Of a stretch of 8,375 bases of DNA, positions 1 through 5,934 are shown one piece after another (positions within the stretch are counted from its first letter, which is position 1; the number at the start of each line of letters is the position of its first letter). The notes under the pieces were generated by a model. That model was not told the origin of the DNA and did not search any database. It saw nothing but the letters and a program-made list of their open reading frames with translations. A program made the translations under genes and the position numbers. The DNA comes from Anaerolineae bacterium. GTDB lineage: Bacteria; Chloroflexota; Anaerolineae; UBA1429. The DNA is taken from positions 1 to 8,375 of the forward strand of contig JAFGLK010000325.1 in NCBI GenBank assembly GCA_016928125.1, given 5' to 3'.

Positions 1-55
1 GCAGCCTCAGGCCTGTCGGGTAGAGGCCCCTTTGCGTTCGTCAGGGTGCCCGATT

Positions 56-811
56 ATGATGCAGCCACGCTGTGGAAGCGACGAGATAGTTTCGCCGCGC
101 TGGCAAGCCCTCAACAGCCAGGGCCTTGCTGCCACACGCGGTTTCCACTTGTGGAGGAACGGCATCATCGACATCTCTACAACTTGGGGCTATCTCTTCA
201 AAGCGGTCGCTCTGGGCTTTTCCGCCGCTGTCATCCCAGGGCCGTTTCAGATCTATATGCTCTCTCAGGCACTGCGGTATGGCTGGCGCCGAGGCGCGGT
301 GACGGCCCTAGCGCCGCTGGTCAGCGACGGCCCCATCATCCTGGTAGTCCTGCTGCTCCTGGCGCGCTTGCCCCGATGGACCCTCGAGGCCCTCCAGATC
401 GCGGGAGGCGCCTTTGTGCTCTATCTGGCATGGGCTGCCTGGCGCGCGCTGCGCGCTACGGGCCAGGACGCCGACCTCTCACCGACTACAGCGCCCAGCA
501 CCACCTTGCTGCAAGCGGCCACCCTGAATATGCTCAGCCCGGTGGTCTACATCTTTTGGGCCACCGTGAGCGGTCCTCTCCTGGTGCAGGGCTGGCAGCG
601 GGCGCCCATCGAGGGACTGGCCTTCGTCGCCTGCTTCTATGGCGCCATGATCCTGACCTCAGAGGTGCTCATCATCGCCGTGTGCCTGCTGCAGAAGCTG
701 CATACCAGCATGACGCGCGTGATGCTGGCGCTGTCGGTGCTGCTCATGCTGGGCCTGGGGCTGGCTCAGGTCTGGGGCGGCATCTCTGGCCTGAGGGGAT
801 CGGTTGGATAG
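56..811 (+). CDS. LysE/RhtB-family membrane exporter, start uncertain
   Basis: Predicted inner-membrane exporter of the LysE/RhtB family, which exports amino acids or related small metabolites by proton exchange; the substrate here is unknown. The recognisable family core begins near nucleotide 190: a first hydrophobic helix leading into the PGP motif (IPGPFQ), then a GWRRG loop, a long helix after SDGP, the AGGAFVLYLAW helix, and two or three further helices up to the C-terminus. From ATG 56 the protein is 251 aa, longer than the usual 200-220 aa, because about 40 polar residues precede the core. TTG 149 would give 220 aa and fits the family better, but has no ribosome binding site in front. 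It ends 39 nt before the first UxuA-like gene on the same strand, so co-transcription is likely, and export of a pathway intermediate is possible but is only inference. The family call is firm, the start is not. Confidence 0.8.
   Translation: MMQPRCGSDEIVSPRWQALNSQGLAATRGFHLWRNGIIDISTTWGYLFKAVALGFSAAVIPGPFQIYMLSQALRYGWRRGAVTALAPLVSDGPIILVVLLLLARLPRWTLEALQIAGGAFVLYLAWAAWRALRATGQDADLSPTTAPSTTLLQAATLNMLSPVVYIFWATVSGPLLVQGWQRAPIEGLAFVACFYGAMILTSEVLIIAVCLLQKLHTSMTRVMLALSVLLMLGLGLAQVWGGISGLRGSVG
153..158 (+). promoter_or_regulatory. Orphan Shine-Dalgarno-like GGAGGA inside the exporter 5' region
   Basis: GGAGGA lies five bases before an in-frame ATC codon at 164 and close to where the conserved exporter fold should begin. 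No ATG, GTG or TTG follows at normal spacing. It may be chance, or it may mark the true start region, with initiation at a rare codon or a start codon lost by mutation or sequencing error. Confidence 0.25.
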
Positions 812-850
812 ATCCATCTTTGGAAAGATACCTTGGGGAGGGAACTACGC

Positions 851-1813
851 ATGATCAAGTTGGGGTTCAGATCGGGTGGGCGCCTGGACGCCGAGATGCT
901 CGCTTTTGCGCGCCAGTTCGGCGCCGATGCCATCTTGGCAGAGGGAAGCGACCTGCCAACGGATCGTGTCTGGAGCTATGAAGACCTGCGAGAGGTGCGT
1001 CGGCGCGTCGAAAGGGCTGGCTTGGAGCTGGGGGCCATTCAGGGCATGCCGGAGCGCTTTTACGATCGCATTCGCCTGGGCCTGCCCGGCCGCGACGAGC
1101 AGATCGAGAACGTGCGCCGCATCGTGCGCCACATGGGTCAGGCTGGTATCCCGATCCTCGGCTACCATTTCAACCAGACGGGGACCGCCTGGCGCACGGG
1201 CTATCTGCCCGTCACTCGTGGCGGGGCGTGGGTGACCGTGTATCGCCACGCCGACGTGGCCCGCGCGCCCAAGCTGTATGCTGGCCCCGAGGAGGAAGAG
1301 GTCGTCTGGGCCAATCTCAAGTACTTTCTCGACGCGGTGATGCCTGCGGCCGAGGAGGCGGGCGTGCGGCTGGCCCTCCATCCGGATGATCCGCCGGTGC
1401 CCAGGATCGGGGGCGCCCCGCTCATCCTGCGCAGCGTGGCGGCATACAAGCGCGCCAGCGAGTTGGTGGATAGCCCCAGCCATGCGGTCAAGTTCTGCCA
1501 GGGCACGGTCGCCGAGATGTGCGCCACAGCCGAGGAGGTCTATGACGCCATTCGCTACTTTGCCAGCCGCGGGAAGATCGCCTATGTCCACTTTCGCAAC
1601 GTCCGCGGCAGGGCGGAGGAGTTCGAGGAGACCTTTATCGACGACGGCAAGGTGGATATGCTCGAGGCCATGCGCGCCTACCATGAATCAGGGTTCGACG
1701 GGATCCTCATTCCGGATCATGTGCCGGGCATGGTGGGAGATAGCCGTTGGGGACATCGCAGCCGGGCCTACGCCTTTGGGTACATGAAGGGCCTGCTGCG
1801 CTGCGTAGAGTAA
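851..1813 (+). CDS. Compact UxuA-family mannonate dehydratase, copy 1
   Basis: Member of the UxuA mannonate dehydratase family (TIM barrel, divalent-metal dependent). UxuA removes water from D-mannonate to give 2-keto-3-deoxygluconate in hexuronate catabolism, in the cytoplasm. The 320 aa contain, in order, VWSYEDL near residue 40 (compare VWSVEE in E. coli UxuA), GYHF at 104-107, LALHPDDPP with H177, FCQGT with C216, YVHFRN with H247, and PDH with D289. These four residues match the known His/Cys/His/Asp metal site, and Y307 sits where the family has its active-site tyrosine. It is about 70 residues shorter than E. coli UxuA because the helical insert after the GYHF region is mostly missing. 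ATG 851 is chosen because GGAGGG lies 8 nt upstream; TTG 833 precedes that site. The next gene, 36 nt downstream, is a diverged duplicate. The exact substrate could be another aldonic acid. Family call firm, reaction likely but unproven. Confidence 0.88.
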   Translation: MIKLGFRSGGRLDAEMLAFARQFGADAILAEGSDLPTDRVWSYEDLREVRRRVERAGLELGAIQGMPERFYDRIRLGLPGRDEQIENVRRIVRHMGQAGIPILGYHFNQTGTAWRTGYLPVTRGGAWVTVYRHADVARAPKLYAGPEEEEVVWANLKYFLDAVMPAAEEAGVRLALHPDDPPVPRIGGAPLILRSVAAYKRASELVDSPSHAVKFCQGTVAEMCATAEEVYDAIRYFASRGKIAYVHFRNVRGRAEEFEETFIDDGKVDMLEAMRAYHESGFDGILIPDHVPGMVGDSRWGHRSRAYAFGYMKGLLRCVE

Positions 1814-1849
1814 GATCAACTCAGAAAAGATGACACGGAGGGATGGAAC

Positions 1850-2812
1850 GTGGAACTGGGATTGGGCGCCATTCACGAATTGGACGAAGAGCGGATGCAG
1901 CTCGCCAAGCAACTGGGGGTGCGGAACCTCATCGTGCACAGCCCCGAGCTACGCGGCGATGGCTATTGGGAGTTTCAGGATCTGCTGCAGATGCGCACTC
2001 GCGTCGAGGCGGAGGGATTGCGGCTCTACGCCATCGAGAACGTCCCGTCGCGCTTTTACGAAAAGATCCGCATCGGGGCGCCTGGCCGCGATGAGGAAAT
2101 CGAAAAGATGCGCATCACGATCCGCAACATGGGACGAGCCGGCATCCATGTGCTGGGCTATCATTTTATGCTGGTGGGCGTCAAGCGCACCGAGCGCAGC
2201 CCGCGCGGCCGCGGCGGGGCGCACGTCACCATCTATCATCATGCCGATCAAGAGCAAGAGCCGCTCTTTGAGCATGGCCGTTTCACCGACGAGATGGTCT
2301 GGGACAATCTGACCTACTTTCTCAAGGCCGTGCTGCCCGTGGCCGAGGAGGAAGGCGTCATGTTGGCCCTGCACCCCGATGATCCGCCTGTGCCCGAGAT
2401 CGCCGGCACGGCGCGCATCATCCGTAGCCTGGACGCCTACAAGTGCGTGATGGAGATCATGGATAGTCCCGCCAACGGCATCGAGTTCTGCCAGGGCACC
2501 GTGTCAGAGATGAACCACACGCCCGAGGAGATCTATGACGCCATCCGCTACTTTGTGAGCCGCAGAAAGATCGCCTATGTGCACTTTCGCAATGTTGACA
2601 GCACCGTGCCGAACTTTGCCGAGACCTTTATCGACAACGGGCGCATCGACATGCTCAAGGCCATGCGCGCCTACCACGAGGCCGGCTTTGAGGGCGTGCT
2701 GATCGTCGATCACACGCCCGGCGTCGTCAACGACACGCCCTGGGGCCATCGGGGCCGAGCCTACGCGATCGGCTACATGAAGGCCTTGATGAAATGCGTG
2801 CAAAGCGCCTGA
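1850..2812 (+). CDS. Compact UxuA-family mannonate dehydratase, copy 2
   Basis: Second 320-residue UxuA-family protein, predicted cytoplasmic metal-dependent sugar-acid dehydratase. The metal residues are H175 (ALHPDDPP), C214 (FCQGT), H245 (YVHFRN) and D287 (VDH), each two residues earlier than in copy 1, with the conserved tyrosine at 305. By hand alignment about two thirds of the last 150 residues are identical to copy 1. The N-terminal region (residues 1-45) and the 105-145 loop diverge much more, and these parts shape substrate access in this fold. Translation starts at GTG 1850, with GGAGGG seven nt upstream; an ATG at 1843 is in another frame. The 36-nt gap to copy 1 and the terminator just downstream indicate that this is the last gene of the operon. 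The retained metal site suggests that both copies are active, perhaps on different epimers or as subunits of a mixed oligomer; both ideas are inference. Confidence 0.88.
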   Translation: MELGLGAIHELDEERMQLAKQLGVRNLIVHSPELRGDGYWEFQDLLQMRTRVEAEGLRLYAIENVPSRFYEKIRIGAPGRDEEIEKMRITIRNMGRAGIHVLGYHFMLVGVKRTERSPRGRGGAHVTIYHHADQEQEPLFEHGRFTDEMVWDNLTYFLKAVLPVAEEEGVMLALHPDDPPVPEIAGTARIIRSLDAYKCVMEIMDSPANGIEFCQGTVSEMNHTPEEIYDAIRYFVSRRKIAYVHFRNVDSTVPNFAETFIDNGRIDMLKAMRAYHEAGFEGVLIVDHTPGVVNDTPWGHRGRAYAIGYMKALMKCVQSA

Positions 2813-2842
2813 AAGGGGCAGCAGCGCGCAGATGAGGCAGAG

Positions 2843-2884
2843 CGACCGTCACGAGGAAGGGCTAGCCCTCTTTCGTGACGGTCG
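2843..2884 (+). terminator. Long hairpin terminator after the UxuA pair
   Basis: The outer arms CGACCGTCACGA and TCGTGACGGTCG pair perfectly over 12 bp. The stem continues inward through two G-U pairs, one A-C mismatch and a further A-T plus four G/C pairs to a two-base tip, so 20 positions on each side. TTGTTT follows at 2885-2890, a short T-rich tail consistent with intrinsic termination on the plus strand, 30 nt after the stop codon of copy 2. The minus-strand side has no T tract, so it is not an obvious terminator for the convergent gene. Confidence 0.8.
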
Positions 2885-2909
2885 TTGTTTGGCGACCGTG
2901 TGGCGAGGC

Positions 2910-2941
2910 GGACAAGTCTTGCTCAGGCGCAAGCTTTGTCC
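2910..2941. terminator. Second imperfect hairpin between convergent genes
   Basis: GGACAA pairs with TTGTCC, and after a two-base mismatch CTTGC pairs with GCAAG, around a six-base loop. It lies 16 nt beyond the stop of the minus-strand dehydratase gene, where a terminator is expected. Neither strand has a good T tract, so termination by this hairpin alone is uncertain. Confidence 0.35.
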
Positions 2942-2956
2942 TCTTGAACGGGCACG

Positions 2957-4129
2957 CTACTGATGGCCAAAGCTCCCATCGACCCGCCACAGAAAGGGCC
3001 TGTGCCAGGCGTGATACTGGTAATCCTTGAAACTCTCCGGCACCAGATCAACCCCCAAGCCGGGACGATCCGGCGGCAGGAGATAGCCGTCCTTGAGCGG
3101 GATCGGCTCGTCGATCAGATTGCGGCGATGCGGCACATCGTCCGGACGATATTCGAGGATCAGGAAATTCTGAGTGCTGAGAGCAAAATGGAAATTGACG
3201 GCATTGGCGATGGGCCCGCACGGGTTGTGGGGTGCGACCACCACATATTCGGCTTCCGCCATGGCCGCGATCTTTTTCATCTCCCACAGACCCCCGACGA
3301 TGCAGATATCCGGCTGAACGATATCCACGGCCTGGTGGGCGAAAAGATCGCGGAACTCGAATTTCGTGAAGAGCGCCTCGCCTGTGGCGATGGGAATGGG
3401 CGATTTGCTGCGTAGATGGCCCAGCGCCCTGCGGTTCTCGGCGCGCAGCGGCTCCTCCATAAAGAGCGGGCGATAGGGTTCGAGAGCGCGACAGAGCGCC
3501 AGCGCCTTGGCCGGCTCAAAGGCCTGGGCGTGGGCATCCAGGCCGATATCCACCGCGTCGCCCACGGCTTCCCTCAACGTCTCGAGCTGCGTCTCGGCGC
3601 CCCGGACCATCTCGGCAAAGCCCATGTCGTGCCATAGCCTCTCGCCGTGCGGCCAGGGGCTGGTCTTCAGCCCTGTGTAGCCATACTTTTCCACCAGGGC
3701 AACGGCGCTCGCGGCCAGTTCCTCGGGCGTGCGCCCCCCAACTCCCTGGTAGACGCGCACGCGATCGCGGCACTTGCCTCCGACGAGCTGATAGACCGGC
3801 ACATTCAGCGCCTTGCCTTTGATATCCCACAATGCGTGCTCGATCCCGCTGATAGCGGCCGTGATCAGCGAACCGGTGGGGAAGCGCGATCCATTGTACA
3901 TCAACTGCCACAAGCCCTCGATGTCCATTGGATCTCGGCCGACCAACCATTCGGCGAAATAGTCGATCGCTTTGACCGTGGCGAGATCAGGCCCCACCGT
4001 AAAGGCCTCGCCCACGCCGTGGATGCCCTCATCTGTGAGCACACGCACAAACGGGATGTTGCGGTTGCCCGGCCCGGTCGGATCGGCCGAAAATGGAGCC
4101 AGATAGGTCTCAATCCCGACAATCTTCAT
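2957..4129 (-). CDS. Galactonate dehydratase-like enolase-superfamily enzyme
   Basis: A 390-aa member of the mandelate racemase/muconate lactonizing enzyme group of the enolase superfamily, closest in pattern to E. coli galactonate dehydratase DgoD (382 aa). It should use Mg2+ to abstract the proton next to a sugar-acid carboxylate and eliminate water, giving a 2-keto-3-deoxy acid. The N-terminal capping domain (1-125) includes GIEHALWDIKGKALNVPVYQ. The barrel carries K155 in GLKTSP, D198 and H200 in the DAH motif, E225 in MEEP, E251 in ATGE, D274 in QPDI and H301 in APHNP. D198, E225 and E251 correspond to the metal ligands of DgoD, and H200 and H301 to its catalytic histidines. The C-terminus (PFLWRVDGS) also resembles DgoD. 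ATG 4129 follows GGGAGG by seven bases; an upstream extension of the frame to 4381 has no family homology and overlaps the promoter region. The substrate could be another aldonate such as mannonate or gluconate. Confidence 0.9.
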   Translation of the reverse strand: MKIVGIETYLAPFSADPTGPGNRNIPFVRVLTDEGIHGVGEAFTVGPDLATVKAIDYFAEWLVGRDPMDIEGLWQLMYNGSRFPTGSLITAAISGIEHALWDIKGKALNVPVYQLVGGKCRDRVRVYQGVGGRTPEELAASAVALVEKYGYTGLKTSPWPHGERLWHDMGFAEMVRGAETQLETLREAVGDAVDIGLDAHAQAFEPAKALALCRALEPYRPLFMEEPLRAENRRALGHLRSKSPIPIATGEALFTKFEFRDLFAHQAVDIVQPDICIVGGLWEMKKIAAMAEAEYVVVAPHNPCGPIANAVNFHFALSTQNFLILEYRPDDVPHRRNLIDEPIPLKDGYLLPPDRPGLGVDLVPESFKDYQYHAWHRPFLWRVDGSFGHQ

Positions 4130-4234
4130 CTGTTTGCCTCCCATACAGGTTCCTGCCTCGCTGTGGGCGCCACGGGGCCCTTCGCAACGAGCGAGGTTCA
4201 GCCACATTGGCCCGCAGGCTGTCGCCATGGTGGC

Positions 4235-4264
4235 ATTATGCCGCTGGTGCTGCCGGCGGGTCAA
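4235..4264 (-). promoter_or_regulatory. Sigma-70-type promoter for the galactonate dehydratase-like gene
   Basis: Read on the minus strand, TTGACC (4264-4259) is followed by an 18-base spacer and CATAAT (4240-4235), each one mismatch from consensus. Transcription would start near 4228, leaving a leader of about 100 nt before ATG 4129. Starting there also rules out the longer reading frame upstream. The match was found by eye, so it is a candidate. Confidence 0.5.
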
Positions 4265-4293
4265 ACGCCGGCCGGATGTCTGACTCCTCGACT

Positions 4294-4310
4294 CATGGCC
4301 CAGGGGCATG
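4294..4310. promoter_or_regulatory. Imperfect palindrome, candidate operator
   Basis: CATGGCCC and GGGGCATG form an inverted repeat with one mismatch on each side around a central A. It lies between the -35 boxes of the two divergent promoters, the usual place for an operator controlling both genes. A further ACATGT lies just downstream at 4314-4319. No regulator gene is visible in the window to bind it. Confidence 0.3.
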
Positions 4311-4334
4311 CAGACATGTGCACCGCACTGGCTT

Positions 4335-4362
4335 TTGACACCCTCCGGTGGGCTGGTAGAAT
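4335..4362 (+). promoter_or_regulatory. Sigma-70-type promoter for the TIM-barrel epimerase gene
   Basis: TTGACA (4335-4340), a 16-base spacer and TAGAAT (4357-4362). The -35 box is perfect and the -10 box has one mismatch. The start site would be near 4369, giving a leader of about 100 nt before ATG 4468. This supports 4468 over in-frame alternatives upstream. Confidence 0.65.
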
Positions 4363-4467
4363 GGCTTGCGGGCACCTCCACCTACCACCGCCAGGGCCGT
4401 GTGGCTCATCTCGATCCATCAGTCGATTCGTCTGTATCCAGCCTGGTTGCGCAAAGGGACGCAGAAC

Positions 4468-5280
4468 ATGCACCTCTCAATCGCCACATGGAACATCGAA
4501 GCTCCCTCGATGGAAACCAAGCTGGCCCTCGCACAGGAGCTGGGCTTTGGCACGGTCGCGCTCCTGTCGAGCCTCCCGCCTCCGGACATGGGTCCAAATG
4601 ACCCGGAGCTCCAGACACTCATGACACGCTATGGTATGTCGGCTGTGGTACATGGAGCGATCGGCGATTGCGCGTCAGATGAGCAGCCAGCGCGCGTGCG
4701 GGCCGAGATCGAGGCCGTAGCTCGCTTCCACAGCAAACACGGCGCGATCAAGGTAATGAGCTTCGATCCGGGATATCAGGTTGCGCCCGGCAACCGCCGC
4801 GTCTACGATGAGGACGGTTCCGCTGGCGCACTGGAGATGGCCCTCGATATCCTTGGGCCGTTGGGCATCCAGGTGGGCATCGAGAACTGGGTCATCAACT
4901 GCGCGATGGAACATTTTCACAGACTGCATGCTCGCCTGGGCGATCCTGCGCTCGGAATGCTGCTTGACCTCGGACATCTCAACATCGCCCATCGCAGCAG
5001 GCTGCTAGAGGCAAACACGCCGGCTGACTTTGTCGCCTCCTGTCCTATCCCGATCTGGGAAATCCACGTACATGACAACGACGGATCTTCCGATCGGCAC
5101 TGGCCTCTGGGCGAGGGCAATGTCGAAGTGGAAGCTGTAGCGCAAGCCCTATTGGGGGGCGGTTTCGATGGCTATGTGACCCTCGAGGTGATCCTGCTTG
5201 ACGCGGAGAGCCCCATATCCCATCGTGAGATCCGCAGCACACGAGACCGCATTGCCTCTGCGTTGAACTTGAAGCCGTAG
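4468..5280 (+). CDS. Sugar phosphate isomerase/epimerase-type TIM-barrel protein
   Basis: A 270-aa protein of the xylose-isomerase-like TIM-barrel family (AP endonuclease family 2 fold), which includes tagatose/psicose epimerases, hydroxypyruvate isomerase, IolE and IolI. Expected metal ligands are visible in order: E139 in VGIEN, D167 and H170 in LLDLGH, H200 and H202 in IHVHDNDG, D209 and H211 in the DRHWPLGEG segment, and E230 in VTLE. The HDNDG...DxHxPLGEG pattern is typical of the uncharacterised sugar isomerase/epimerase group, so activity on a sugar, keto-sugar or sugar phosphate is likely but the substrate cannot be read from sequence. ATG 4468 has AGGGA eight bases upstream and lies downstream of the predicted transcription start. 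It is divergent from the galactonate dehydratase-like gene, and the shared control region suggests that the two act in one pathway. No signal peptide; cytoplasmic. Confidence 0.85.
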   Translation: MHLSIATWNIEAPSMETKLALAQELGFGTVALLSSLPPPDMGPNDPELQTLMTRYGMSAVVHGAIGDCASDEQPARVRAEIEAVARFHSKHGAIKVMSFDPGYQVAPGNRRVYDEDGSAGALEMALDILGPLGIQVGIENWVINCAMEHFHRLHARLGDPALGMLLDLGHLNIAHRSRLLEANTPADFVASCPIPIWEIHVHDNDGSSDRHWPLGEGNVEVEAVAQALLGGGFDGYVTLEVILLDAESPISHREIRSTRDRIASALNLKP

Positions 5281-5303
5281 GCCGCCTCTGGGATGGCCCA
5301 TCT

Positions 5304-5331
5304 GCAACCTTGGCCATCGGGGTTGGGTCTA
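5304..5331 (+). promoter_or_regulatory. Possible ECF-sigma-type promoter
   Basis: GCAACCT (5304-5310), a 16-base spacer and GTCTA (5327-5331) resemble the general ECF promoter form, an AAC-containing -35 box and a GTC/TCT-containing -10 box. It lies 40 nt before the cassette that encodes an ECF sigma factor, and such factors often activate their own operon. The match is short and partial in a GC-rich region, so chance is a real possibility. No sigma-70-type promoter is apparent between 5281 and 5370. Confidence 0.25.
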
Positions 5332-5370
5332 CCAGATGCGCGCGATCTGATCACCTGCGCGGAGGGTAGC

Positions 5371-5889
5371 ATGGGCTTTTCCGTACTGACGATCATTCTG
5401 CTTCCAGTGCTCCTGGTACTACTGCTGCTGATCTTCATCACACTGAATCGCTACATCCGGTATAAAGAGCGCGTGGCTCTGGCACAGCTCGGCCTGCCGC
5501 TCGATGCGCCCGACTGGCGAGATCGGGCCAAATTTCATGGCAGCCGGGGCGTGCTGTGGGGTGGCGTGATCACGGCCACAAGCGGCCTCGCCCTTCTGCT
5601 CGGCCTGGCTACACTCGGCGTGGGGGTCTGGCTGCTCGCCGGCTTTCTGCCCCTGTTCGTGGGATTGGGCATGATCCTGATCTACTTTCTCACCCCGGGC
5701 ACGACGGCGAGTGTGTCCGGCGTCGAGGCGACGGGCGTCGAGGCGACGGGGGAATTTTCACCGCATCAGGCCCCCGACTTGGCCGACAACGGAGGCAATC
5801 CTGAGCCTCCCTTCGAGTCTCGAGGACACAATGGGCAGCGGTCCGCTGCGAGCCCAGGCGTCCCGCCGGACAAGGCAGCCAAGCGCTGA
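5371..5889 (+). CDS. Small membrane protein, DUF6249-like
   Basis: A 172-aa protein of unknown function. It has an N-terminal helix at 3-27, a short cytoplasm-like linker containing the RYIRYKERVALAQLGLP segment, then two membrane helices at about 61-82 and 85-107, and a hydrophilic Pro/Gly-rich tail of 65 residues. The order helix, RxKER...GL linker, two helices resembles DUF6249-type proteins, which I recall occurring beside ECF sigma factors; this is from memory and not a search. The tail contains a perfect duplication (GVEAT twice, residues 117-126) that comes from a 15-bp tandem repeat. ATG 5371 is preceded by GGAGGG at 5361; the open frame extends upstream but without membrane or family features. 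It is the first gene before the sigma factor, 45 nt away on the same strand, so it probably belongs to that operon and may take part in sensing. No catalytic residues are visible. Confidence 0.7.
   Translation: MGFSVLTIILLPVLLVLLLLIFITLNRYIRYKERVALAQLGLPLDAPDWRDRAKFHGSRGVLWGGVITATSGLALLLGLATLGVGVWLLAGFLPLFVGLGMILIYFLTPGTTASVSGVEATGVEATGEFSPHQAPDLADNGGNPEPPFESRGHNGQRSAASPGVPPDKAAKR
5719..5748 (+). repeat. Perfect 15-bp tandem duplication in a coding region
   Basis: The unit GGCGTCGAGGCGACG occurs twice without interruption (5719-5733 and 5734-5748). It is a multiple of three, so changes in copy number keep the frame and only lengthen or shorten the tail of the membrane protein. Confidence 0.9.
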
Positions 5890-5934
5890 GCGACATGAGG
5901 GCTGTGCATCCCAGAATCAGGCGTGGGAGAGAGT

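Noticed and set aside
1..31. Short GGCC inverted repeat and a TAG at 21-23, possibly the end of an upstream gene
   Set aside because: Only four pairs and too few bases to tell a terminator or a gene end from chance.
46..981. Long plus-strand open frame overlapping the exporter and first UxuA-like gene
   Set aside because: The translation has no family features, is rich in Arg, Gly, Pro and His as expected of a shadow frame in GC-rich DNA, and overlaps two convincing genes.
845..1684. Long minus-strand open frame opposite the first UxuA-like gene
   Set aside because: It is an antisense shadow of a gene with clear motifs, with no recognisable domain or ribosome binding site.
4130..4381. N-terminal extension of the galactonate dehydratase-like protein
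   Set aside because: The 84 extra residues have no homology to the family. The promoter at 4235-4264 lies inside them, and GGGAGG correctly precedes ATG 4129.
4366..4467. N-terminal extension of the TIM-barrel epimerase
   Set aside because: It begins at or before the predicted transcription start and carries no family sequence, whereas ATG 4468 starts directly with the first barrel strand.
3647..4624. Long plus-strand open frame antisense to the galactonate dehydratase-like gene
   Set aside because: It runs opposite a convincing enzyme gene, across the divergent promoter region and into the next gene in the wrong frame, and shows no domain.
5292..5318. GATGGCC/GGCCATC inverted repeat as a terminator of the epimerase gene
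   Set aside because: Seven pairs with a 13-base loop and no T tract. It could still be a protein-binding site, but nothing supports that.
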